From contig NZ_JOEZ01000040.1 in NCBI RefSeq assembly GCF_000721175.1, positions 1 through 54,720 on the forward strand: 54,720 nucleotides of DNA, read 5' to 3'. The DNA comes from Streptomyces anulatus (GTDB lineage Bacteria; Actinomycetota; Actinomycetes; Streptomycetales; Streptomycetaceae). Made by a program: the position numbers and the translations under genes. Positions 32,619-39,747 of this stretch are shown here, piece after piece (within the stretch, counting starts at the first letter, position 1; the number at the start of each line of letters is the position of its first letter). A model generated the notes under the pieces. The model did no database searches and was not told the origin of the DNA. It saw nothing but the letters and a program-made list of their open reading frames with translations.

Positions 32619-33427
32619 GCACGCGGACGGCCGGCGGCACACGGACGGCCGGCAGCAGGCGCGCGGTCGGCGGTACGCGCGCGGCCGACGTTGCGCGGCC
32701 CGGGTGTGCGGGGGCCTCCGCGCGTCTGCGGGTCAAACTGCTGCTGCTGGAGCCGGAGTTCCGGGGCGCGACACACCATATGTGGCGCGCCGAGGGGCTG
32801 TTGCCGCGCTACCGGACGTATCTGTGCACCATGCACGCCGTCATCCGCGCCTCCGTCCCGCTGATGCGTCTGGCCCTCGACCGCGCCCGCGCCCTGGCCG
32901 CCTCGGGCGACCCGCTCGCGGCGCCTCTCGCCGCGTACCTGGAGGAGCACATCCGGGAGGAGGAGGGCCACGACGCCTGGCTGCTGGAGGACCTCCGGGC
33001 GGCCGGCGGCTCCCCCGAGGACGCGCTCGGCCCGCTGCCCTCCCCCCTGGTCGCCTCGCTCGTCGGTGCCCAGTACTACTGGATCGAGCACCACCACCCG
33101 GTCGCCCTGCTCGGCTACATCGCCGTACTGGAGGGCTACGCGCCCGCCCCCGGCCTCACCGGCCGCATCGCCCGGCTGACCGGGCTGCCCGCCGCCGCGC
33201 TCCGGACCGTACGGGAGCACTCGGTGCTCGACACGGAGCACCTGGACGAGCTGTACGCGCTGCTGGACCGGCTGCCGCTCGGCCGGGACCAGGAAGCGGC
33301 CGTGGCGGTCGGTGCACTGCACTCCCTCGACGCGCTCACCCGGCTGTTCGTCCGGCTCGGGCGCTCCGCACCGGCGCCGTCGCTGCGGGGAGCCGGACCT
33401 GTCCCACCGATGGGAGTCACACCATGA
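32615..33427 (+). CDS. Haem-oxygenase-like diiron/iron-containing redox protein
   Basis: A 270-residue all-helical protein. Possible metal ligands are in HHMWRAEG, TMHAVIRASVPLM, EEHIREEEGHDAWLLEDL, YYWIEHHHPVALLGYIAVLEG and REHSVLDTEHLDEL, a pattern like the haem-oxygenase-like diiron oxidase (HDO) and TENA/PqqC superfamily. The first 40 residues are a low-complexity TAGGTRTAGSRR-like tail, not part of the fold. Its ATG overlaps the radical SAM stop (ATGA), and its own stop overlaps the next ATG in the same way, so stoichiometric expression is expected. Likely an oxidative step on the same substrate as the radical SAM enzyme. Confidence 0.82.
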   Translation: MSTRTAGGTRTAGSRRAVGGTRAADVARPGCAGASARLRVKLLLLEPEFRGATHHMWRAEGLLPRYRTYLCTMHAVIRASVPLMRLALDRARALAASGDPLAAPLAAYLEEHIREEEGHDAWLLEDLRAAGGSPEDALGPLPSPLVASLVGAQYYWIEHHHPVALLGYIAVLEGYAPAPGLTGRIARLTGLPAAALRTVREHSVLDTEHLDELYALLDRLPLGRDQEAAVAVGALHSLDALTRLFVRLGRSAPAPSLRGAGPVPPMGVTP

Positions 33428-33642
33428 CCGGACCACCCGAGAACGGCGAACGGCCGCCGCTGCCCGCCGCGTTGTACGAGGCGGGCTTCCCCGTCGACCT
33501 GCTCAGCGAGGAACAGCGCGAGGTGCTGAACGAGCTGACACCGGCGGAACTGGCGGTGCTGCTCGACGTGAAGAGCAGGCTCGACGCCGTCGGTCCCGAG
33601 GTCCAGGCGCACGGCGAGATCGCCGGCGGCGCGCTGTTCTGA
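33424..33642 (+). CDS. 72-residue peptide coupled to the radical SAM/HDO genes
   Basis: A 72-residue acidic protein. The middle is helical (LPAALYEAGFPVDLLSEEQR, then LNELTPAELAVLLDVKSRLD), followed by PEVQAH and a flexible GEIAGGALF end. It resembles a short actinobacterial family that I recall as 'aroma-sacti cluster domain' proteins beside radical SAM genes, though this name is from memory. It may be a modified precursor (core GEIAGGALF) or a recognition partner. Its PEVQAH matches PEVEAH in both lanthipeptide leaders. It overlaps the diiron gene by ATGA, and a strong hairpin follows 17 bp after its stop. Confidence 0.75.
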   Translation: MTGPPENGERPPLPAALYEAGFPVDLLSEEQREVLNELTPAELAVLLDVKSRLDAVGPEVQAHGEIAGGALF

Positions 33643-33658
33643 CCGGCGACCGATCAGC

Positions 33659-33705
33659 GGTACGGGCCCGGCGCCGGCCACAAGCGCCGGAAGCGGGCCC
33701 GTACC
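33659..33705 (+). terminator. Strong hairpin between the peptide gene and the cyclase gene
   Basis: A perfect 12-bp stem, GGTACGGGCCCG (33659-33670) / CGGGCCCGTACC (33694-33705), with further GCGC/GCGC pairing inside. It ends the radical SAM-HDO-peptide trio or attenuates read-through into the regulatory genes. The next start is 31 bp further on. Confidence 0.8.
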
Positions 33706-33735
33706 CGCCCGACATCCCGGAGAGAAGGACCCGTC

Positions 33736-36700
33736 ATGAACTGCCTCTCGTGCCAGCAGGACCTGCCGCCCACGGCCCGGTTCTGCTCGTCCTGCGGGAC
33801 ACCGTGCGCGACCGCCGCGACCTCCGGGTCCATCGGGACCGGACACGCCCCCGTCGCCCCGCCCGGTGACGAACGCAAGCCGGTGACCGTGCTGTTCTGC
33901 GATCTCGTCGGGTCCACCGCACTGTCCGGCGTGCTGGATCCGGAGACGCTGCGCACGGTGACCCTGCGGTACTTCGAGGCGATGAGCGCGGAGATCGTGG
34001 CGCGTGGCGGCACTCCGGAGAAGTTCATCGGGGACGCGGTGATGGCGGTGTTCGGCGTGCCGGTGGTCCGTGATGACGACGCCCGCCGGGCGCTGGCCGC
34101 GGCGCTCGGGATGCGCCGGGCGCTGGCCCGGCTGAACGAGGAGCTGGACGCCACCCTCGGCATCGAGCTGGCCACCCGGATCGGCGTCAACACCGGTCAG
34201 GTGGTAGCGGGTTCGGACACGACCACCCGGCAGGCCCTGGTCTCCGGGGAGACCGTCAACATCGCCGCCCGGCTGGAGCAGAACGCCGGCCGGGGCGAGA
34301 TCCTCATCGGCCCGGGGACCCTGCTCGCCGCCGGTCCGACGGTGCGCGCCGAGCCCACCGGACCGCTGCGGCTGAAGGGCAAGCGGGACAGTGTGGCCGC
34401 CTACCGACTGCTCGCGCTGGGCGCGGACGACCCCGAGCTGCTGCGCCGCTTCGATCTCCCCTTCGTCGGCCGCGACGCCGAGCGGCAGGCGCTGGACACC
34501 GCCCTGGAGCAGGCCGTGCGCGGCGTCGGAGCCGGGCTGCTGCGGGTCACCGGGGAGGCGGGCATCGGCAAGACCCGGCTGATACGGGAGTGGCTGGCGG
34601 GGCCGTCGGCGTCCGGCGCGCTCGCGTACGGCGCGGGGCGGTGCCGCAGTTACGGGGACCACGGCACCCTCGCCCCGCTGGCCGACGCGGTGCGTTCGCT
34701 GGTGGCGGCCGGGACCGTGCCCACGCCTGGCCCCGGGCCCGGTCCCGTGTCCGGTCCGGCGGACGACGCGAAGGGCGCGGCCGGCGGGCTGGCGGTCGAC
34801 GACGCGATGGCCCTGCTGTCCGGGGGTCTGCTGCGCGACGGCACACCGAACGCGCCCTTCGAGGACATGTGCGCGGCCCTGGCCGCGGTCCTGGAACGGG
34901 CGGCCCGGGCCCGGCCGGTCGTCCTGGTGCTGGACGACTGGCACGCGGCGGCCCCGCTGCTGGTCCGCACGGTGCACCGGCTGACGGACGGCTCGGGGTG
35001 CGCGGGAGTGCTGGTGCTCTGCGCCGGGCGACCGGACGGGCCGGACCGACCCGACGGGTCGGACGGGTCCGACGGGTCCGACGGGTCCGACGAAGGCTGC
35101 GCATCTCCCGCCGGGGCCGGGCATCTCCAGCTCACCGGCCTGCCGTACGAGGAGGCGGTGCGGCTCGCCGCCGGTCTCGCCGGCCCGGACGGCGCTGCGG
35201 GCCCGGTGGACGACCGGCTCCTGGCGCGGGCCGGGGGCAATCCGCTCTACCTGGAACAGCTCCTGGTCGGCGACCGGGCGGACCCGGCGGCCGCTCCCCG
35301 TCCCGGGGGCCCGGCCTCCGACGAGGATCTGCCGCCCACGCTCCAGGCCCTGCTGGGCGCGCGCATCGGGGCGCTGGCCAGGGCCGAGCGCGCGGTGGTG
35401 GACCTGGCCGCGGTCATCGGCCGGGAGTTCACCGCACCGGAACTGGCCCGGCTGGAGCTGTTGGTGGCGGCCGCGGAGGGCCACGCCACCGGGCACCGCA
35501 CCGATTCGGCCGGGCCGCCCGGGCCGGACCCTGAGCACCGGCGGCGCGTCGAGGAGGCGTTGGCGGTGCTGGGCCGCCGCCGGCTGGTGGAGTCGGGGCC
35601 GTCGGGCAGCCGGGAGGAGGCGGCGTACCGGTTCAGCAGCGGGCTGGTGCACGAGGTCGCGTACGCCTCGCTTTCCAAGCGGGCCAAGGCCGAACGCCAC
35701 GTCTGGGCGGCCGAGTTGCCCAGTGTGCTGCGCAGCGGCGACGGTGCGGTCGGCGGCCATCTGGAGCGCGCCTACCGCTACCGCGCCGAGCTGGGGCTGC
35801 TGGACGACCGGGCCCGGCGGCTGTGTGACCGGGCCGCCGCCGCGCTGGGCCGGGCCGGGGCGCAGGCCGCCGCCCGGTCCGACCTGCACTGGGCGCACGG
35901 TCTGCTGGAACGGGCGGTGGACCTGCGCCCCGGCGACCCGGCGGCGACGCGGCGGCTCGGCGAGGTACGGGTGGCGCTGGGCCGCACCGACGAGGGTGCC
36001 GAACTGCTGCGTCACGTACGGGACACGGGGCCCGATCCGGTGGAGGCCGCGCATGCCCGCCTCGCGCTCGCCGTGCTGGATCCGGGCGGCCCGGGCCCTG
36101 GCCCCGCCGCCGTGGCCCGTACCGTCCTCCCGGTGTTCGAGGCGGCCGGGGACTCGACCGGCCGGGCGCGGGCACATCTGCGGATCGCCCAGCAGTTCCA
36201 GCGGTCCGGCCGGCACGCGGAGGCGGAGCGGGACCAGGCGCGGGCCCTGGAGCACGCCGTGCTGGCCGGCGCGGAGCCGGAACGTGCCGGGGCGCTCGGC
36301 GCGATCGGCGTCTCCCTGTGGCGCGGGCCGGTTCCGGTGCCCGCCGCGGCGATCCGCTGCCGGACGCTGCTGGCGGCGCACGGTGCGGGCCGGCCCACGG
36401 TCCGGGTCACCCTCAACTGCCCGCTGGCGGTGCTGTACGCGCTCCAGGGCCGGCCCGAGGAGGCGCACCGCTGCCTGGCCGAGGCGGAGCGGCTGGCCGG
36501 GAAGCTGGGGTTCGCCGAGGCGGAGGTCTTCCTGCCGGTGTTCCGGGCGACGGTGGAGGCGCTGCTCGGCCGGAGTGCCGCCGCGCTGGAGCTGCTCGGC
36601 CGGGCGGACGCGGCGGCCCGGCGCACCGGGGCGGCCGGGATGCGGACGGCGGTGGCGCTGGACGCGGCCCGCCTGGAGCTGGACGAGGGCCACGAGGACC

Positions 36701-37062
36701 GGGCGGCCGCCCGGCTGGCGGGCGTCGGCGACGCCTCGGGGCTGAGCCGGGCGGACGCGGTGGACCTGGCGGGGCTGCGGGCCCGGCTGGCGGCGCGGGA
36801 GCACCCCGACGAGGCGGCCGGGCACGCGGACCGGGCGGTCCGGGCCTCGCTGCTCACCGATTCCCCGCTGGTGCGGGCGACGGCCGAGCTGGACCGGGCG
36901 CACACGCTCGCCGCCCTGGGCCGGTGGCCGGAGGCCGGGGCCTCGGCCCGGTCGGCCGGGGCGCACTTCACGGGCAAGGGGCATCTGCCGGGGGTGCGCC
37001 GGGTCTCCGGGTTCCTGGCGCACCCGCCCCGGTCCATGGCCACGACGAGGGAGAGGGGCTGA
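33736..37062 (+). CDS. Class III nucleotidyl cyclase fused to AAA ATPase and TPR region
   Basis: A 1108-residue signalling protein. A zinc ribbon opens it (NCLSCQQDLPPTARFCSSCG). The cyclase homology domain follows (about 45-220): VLFCDLVGSTALS (metal Asp), EKFIGDAVMAVFG (Lys, second Asp), and SGETVNIAARLE with the transition-state Asn and Arg, so activity is plausible. The AAA domain starts FVGRDAERQAL with Walker A GEAGIGKTRLIRE near residue 278, then VLVLDDWHAA. A long helical, TPR-like C-terminus fills the rest. A GSD repeat near residue 440 reflects a GACGGGTCC tandem repeat at about 35053-35090. An AGAAGGA ribosome site lies 6-8 bases upstream. It is followed 4 bp later by the protease gene; a regulatory role for the RiPP arm is inferred. 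Confidence 0.9.
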   Translation: MNCLSCQQDLPPTARFCSSCGTPCATAATSGSIGTGHAPVAPPGDERKPVTVLFCDLVGSTALSGVLDPETLRTVTLRYFEAMSAEIVARGGTPEKFIGDAVMAVFGVPVVRDDDARRALAAALGMRRALARLNEELDATLGIELATRIGVNTGQVVAGSDTTTRQALVSGETVNIAARLEQNAGRGEILIGPGTLLAAGPTVRAEPTGPLRLKGKRDSVAAYRLLALGADDPELLRRFDLPFVGRDAERQALDTALEQAVRGVGAGLLRVTGEAGIGKTRLIREWLAGPSASGALAYGAGRCRSYGDHGTLAPLADAVRSLVAAGTVPTPGPGPGPVSGPADDAKGAAGGLAVDDAMALLSGGLLRDGTPNAPFEDMCAALAAVLERAARARPVVLVLDDWHAAAPLLVRTVHRLTDGSGCAGVLVLCAGRPDGPDRPDGSDGSDGSDGSDEGCASPAGAGHLQLTGLPYEEAVRLAAGLAGPDGAAGPVDDRLLARAGGNPLYLEQLLVGDRADPAAAPRPGGPASDEDLPPTLQALLGARIGALARAERAVVDLAAVIGREFTAPELARLELLVAAAEGHATGHRTDSAGPPGPDPEHRRRVEEALAVLGRRRLVESGPSGSREEAAYRFSSGLVHEVAYASLSKRAKAERHVWAAELPSVLRSGDGAVGGHLERAYRYRAELGLLDDRARRLCDRAAAALGRAGAQAAARSDLHWAHGLLERAVDLRPGDPAATRRLGEVRVALGRTDEGAELLRHVRDTGPDPVEAAHARLALAVLDPGGPGPGPAAVARTVLPVFEAAGDSTGRARAHLRIAQQFQRSGRHAEAERDQARALEHAVLAGAEPERAGALGAIGVSLWRGPVPVPAAAIRCRTLLAAHGAGRPTVRVTLNCPLAVLYALQGRPEEAHRCLAEAERLAGKLGFAEAEVFLPVFRATVEALLGRSAAALELLGRADAAARRTGAAGMRTAVALDAARLELDEGHEDRAAARLAGVGDASGLSRADAVDLAGLRARLAAREHPDEAAGHADRAVRASLLTDSPLVRATAELDRAHTLAALGRWPEAGASARSAGAHFTGKGHLPGVRRVSGFLAHPPRSMATTRERG

Positions 37063-37066
37063 GCCG

Positions 37067-38002
37067 ATGACGACCACCGATTCGGGACGGACACGGACGG
37101 GGCCGGGAGGGACGCGTACGGGGCCGGGAGGGACGCGTACGGGGCCGGGGCAGGGGCTGACCTGGAGTCTGCGCGGACGCGGCCCGCAGGACGTGCCGGT
37201 GCTGGCGGACGCCGGACCACCGCTCGGCCGCCCCGCCGGGCCCGCCACGGGGCGCGGCGTACGCGTGTGCGTGGTGGATTCGGGTGTGGAACGGGACCAT
37301 CCGCTGGTCGGCCCGCTGGCCGGTTCCTGGGTGGTCGTCAAGGACGGGGAGAGCGGGGAGATCACGGTCGAGCCGACGACCACCGGGGACACCTGCGGGC
37401 ACGGTACCGCGTGCGCGGGCATCGTCCGCCGGACCGCCCCGGACTGCGAGATCCACAGCGTACGGGTGCTCGGGGAGCGGTTCTCCGGCACCGGCGACGT
37501 CCTGATGGCCGGGCTGCGCTGGGCGGTGGAGCAGGGCTTCGACGTGGTCAACCTCAGCCTGTCGACGACCCGCACCCGGTTCGCGCAGGAGCTGCACAGC
37601 CTGGCCGACAGTGCCTACTTCGCGCGTACGGTGATCGTCGCCTCGGCCCACAACACCCCGGTGGAGAGCTTCCCCTGGCGGTTCGCGTCGGTGATCTCGG
37701 TGGGCAGCCACCAGGAGGACGACCCCGAACTGCATCTGTACAACCCGGATCCCCCGGTGGAGTTCTTCGGGCCGGGCCAGAACGTCACCGTGCCGTGGCT
37801 GGGCGGCCGGACGATCCGCACCACGGGGAACAGCTTCGCCACGCCGTACGTCGCCGGGCTCTGCGCCCGCGTCCTGTCCGCGCATCCGCGGATGACGGCC
37901 TTCCAGCTCAAGAACGCCCTCTATCTGTCCGCGGCCAACGTGCGTCACGCGCCGCGTCCTTCCACTGCGGCAGGAGATACCCGTGATGACTCCGAGAACT
38001 GA
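37067..38002 (+). CDS. Subtilisin-like (S8) serine protease without signal peptide
   Basis: A 311-residue S8 peptidase with all catalytic residues: Asp in VRVCVVDSGVERDH, His in CGHGTACAGIVR, the oxyanion Asn in SAHNTPVES, and Ser in TGNSFATPYVAGLCA. It has no signal peptide and no inhibitor-type propeptide. The N-terminal 30 residues are a RTGPGGT repeat made by a 21-bp tandem repeat (37097-37117, 37118-37138 and a partial third copy). It should act in the cytoplasm, and a leader peptidase for the island's peptides is an attractive inference. It starts 4 bp after the cyclase gene and overlaps the GAF gene. An alternative role is cleavage of a regulator. Confidence 0.9.
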   Translation: MTTTDSGRTRTGPGGTRTGPGGTRTGPGQGLTWSLRGRGPQDVPVLADAGPPLGRPAGPATGRGVRVCVVDSGVERDHPLVGPLAGSWVVVKDGESGEITVEPTTTGDTCGHGTACAGIVRRTAPDCEIHSVRVLGERFSGTGDVLMAGLRWAVEQGFDVVNLSLSTTRTRFAQELHSLADSAYFARTVIVASAHNTPVESFPWRFASVISVGSHQEDDPELHLYNPDPPVEFFGPGQNVTVPWLGGRTIRTTGNSFATPYVAGLCARVLSAHPRMTAFQLKNALYLSAANVRHAPRPSTAAGDTRDDSEN

Positions 38003-38612
38003 TTCCGCGCCTTCCCTCTCCTCCACCACCCCCGCCCTCTCCGCCGCGGACGCGCCGCGCGGCGAGCTGCTCCAGTCGGTCGTCGACGTGGCCCGCGCCA
38101 TCTTCGGGGCCGAGGCCAGTTCGGTCTTCCTGCTCGACGAGGAGGCGGACGAGCTGGTCTTCCAGGCCGTGTCCGGGCAGGGCGAGGAGTTCCTCGTTGG
38201 CCGCCGGTTCCCGGCCGGGCGCGGGATCGCCGGGTGGGTGGCGACCTCCGGCGAGCCGATGGTGGTGGACGACCTGAGCGCCGATCCGTCCTTCGACCGT
38301 TCGCTGGCGGAGTCGACCGCGTATGTGCCGAACGCCCTGATGGCGGCCCCGCTCATCAGCGATGCCCGGATCCTCGGCGTACTGGAGGTGCTGGACCCCT
38401 CCCCGCAGGCCCGGTCGGGCGTCCGGGAGCTGGATCTGCTCGCGATGTTCGCCCGGCAGGCCGCCGCCGCCCTGCGGGTGATCACCCCGGAGCGGGTGCG
38501 GGAGGCCGAGCACGGCGACGTGTTCGGCGGCGGCGGGCTGGGGGGTGCGCGGCGCGAGGACGCGCTGAAGCTGCTGGGTAGCCTGGAGCGGCTGCTGCGG
38601 GGCGCCGGCTGA
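37986..38612 (+). CDS. GAF-domain protein
   Basis: About 208 residues with one GAF domain (about residues 30-165): LLQSVVDVARAIFGAEASSV, GRGIAGWVATSGEPMVVDD, MAAPLISDARILGVLEVLD, and LLAMFARQAAAAL. GAF domains bind small ligands, including cyclic nucleotides, so it may sense the product of the cyclase encoded two genes upstream. No output domain is present; the last 40 residues are Gly-rich and helical. It begins inside the end of the protease gene (GTG 37983 or ATG 37986, both served by AGGAG at 37972-37976). Last gene of the plus-strand RiPP arm. Confidence 0.88.
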   Translation: MTPRTDSAPSLSSTTPALSAADAPRGELLQSVVDVARAIFGAEASSVFLLDEEADELVFQAVSGQGEEFLVGRRFPAGRGIAGWVATSGEPMVVDDLSADPSFDRSLAESTAYVPNALMAAPLISDARILGVLEVLDPSPQARSGVRELDLLAMFARQAAAALRVITPERVREAEHGDVFGGGGLGGARREDALKLLGSLERLLRGAG

Positions 38613-38739
38613 GGAGGCCGGCGCCCGCACCCGTCGCCCGTCGCCCCGCACCCGTCGCCCGTGAGGGAGTAGCCACCGGCCCGGCGGGCAGGAGCGGGGC
38701 GTCGGCACAGGTCGTCGGCACAAGGGAAGGAAACGCACG

Positions 38740-39528
38740 ATGAAGCTCGCTTTCTCCACCCTCGGGGTTCCGGGGACGCCGGTCGCCGAGGTCGTCCGGC
38801 TCGCCGCCGACAACGGCTACCGGGGGGTGGAGCTGCGCGTCCACCCCGAGGAGCCGGTGCACCTGGGGCTCTCGTCGTTGGAACGGGCCGATGTGGTCGA
38901 GGCGTTCAAGGACGGCGGGGTGGAGATCCTGGCTCTCGCCGGGTATGTGAAGGCGGCCGCCGAGGGCGACGACGAACCGGTCCTGGCGGAACTGGCCGAG
39001 CTGGTGAAGCTCGCCCGCGATCTGGGCGCGCCCTACGTCCGGGTGTTCCCCGGCGGCGGCGACCAGGAGCAGGCGGAGGCCGACGCGACGGCCGCCCGGC
39101 GGCTCGGGTCCGCCGCCCCGGCCGCCGCCGACATGGGCGTGAGCATCCTGCTGGAGACCCATGACTCGCACCGCGCGGGCCTCGACGCGGCCCGGGTCGT
39201 CGCCACGGTCGGGCACCCCCGGATCGGCGCGATCTGGGACGTGCTGCACACCTGGCTCGCCGGTGAGGAGCCGGCCGCCAGCCATGCGGTGCTGGCCCCG
39301 CATCTGGGATACGTCCAGGTGAAGGACGTGGCGTCGGCGGACGACCTGACCCCGCTGACGCCGGGCTCCGGGGTGCTTCCGCTGGCGGAGTGCCTGGACG
39401 GTCTGGATCCGGACACGTGGGTGTGCTGGGAGTACGAGAAGCGCTGGCACCCGGAGGCGGCGGAGCTGCCGGGCCTCCTGGGCGCGGGCCGCGAGCACCT
39501 GCTGCGGCTCGGAGCGCCGAAGCAGTAG
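38740..39528 (+). CDS. Sugar phosphate isomerase/epimerase (AP-endonuclease-2-like TIM barrel)
   Basis: A 262-residue TIM barrel. It starts MKLAFSTLGVPGTPVAEVVR and shows NGYRGVELRVHPEEPVHL, the metal Glu in VSILLETHDSHRAG, HPRIGAIWDVLHTW (Asp, His), LGYVQVKDVASAD and CWEYEKRWHPEAAEL (last Glu). The fold is that of xylose isomerase-like enzymes; the substrate is unknown. GAAGGAAAC precedes the ATG. There is a 127-bp gap after the GAF gene, with a 17-bp direct repeat near 38626 and 38648, so it is probably its own transcription unit rather than part of the RiPP island. Confidence 0.88.
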   Translation: MKLAFSTLGVPGTPVAEVVRLAADNGYRGVELRVHPEEPVHLGLSSLERADVVEAFKDGGVEILALAGYVKAAAEGDDEPVLAELAELVKLARDLGAPYVRVFPGGGDQEQAEADATAARRLGSAAPAAADMGVSILLETHDSHRAGLDAARVVATVGHPRIGAIWDVLHTWLAGEEPAASHAVLAPHLGYVQVKDVASADDLTPLTPGSGVLPLAECLDGLDPDTWVCWEYEKRWHPEAAELPGLLGAGREHLLRLGAPKQ

Positions 39529-39552
39529 CGCGGGGCGACGCGAGGGAGGGCT

Positions 39553-39622
39553 CCACGCGTCCGGGTCCACGCGTCCGGGTCCACGCGTCCGGGTCCACGC
39601 GTCCGGGTCCACGTGTCGGGGT
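39553..39622. repeat. 14-bp tandem repeat, four exact copies and a degenerate fifth
   Basis: The unit CCACGCGTCCGGGT is repeated at 39553, 39567, 39581 and 39595, with CCACGTGTCGGGGT at 39609-39622. It begins 24 bp after the isomerase stop. Each unit contains the palindrome ACGCGT. A shorter direct repeat GTTCGCGTGCGG follows. Confidence 0.9.
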
Positions 39623-39683
39623 CCGTTCGCGTGCGGGCCCGTTCGCGTGCGGTTCGCGCCGGGGGCGGCCCGGACCCTTGACC

Positions 39684-39728
39684 GGAAGTTACTTTCCCTA
39701 TAAGCGTACTTCCTTGGAAGTTTCTTTC
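39684..39728 (+). promoter_or_regulatory. Direct-repeat operator and promoter region of the GH3 gene
   Basis: Two 13-bp boxes, GGAAGTTACTTTC (39684-39696) and GGAAGTTTCTTTC (39716-39728), start 32 bp apart, about three helical turns. Between them lies CCCTATAAGCG, a possible -10 region, and ACTTCC-TT-GGAAGT forms a perfect inverted repeat at 39708-39721. The region is much more A/T-rich than its surroundings. It likely binds a sugar-responsive repressor; which one cannot be told. Confidence 0.6.
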
Positions 39729-39747
39729 ACCCCGGGAAGGAGCTCAC

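Noticed and set aside
33136..37575. Open frame of 1479 codons on the minus strand
   Set aside because: Antisense to the cyclase and its neighbours; Gln/Arg/Gly/Pro-rich composition, no domain, no ribosome site. High-GC shadow.
39553..39622. 14-bp repeats as a CRISPR or attachment site
   Set aside because: Contiguous units without spacers; no integrase or tRNA gene nearby.
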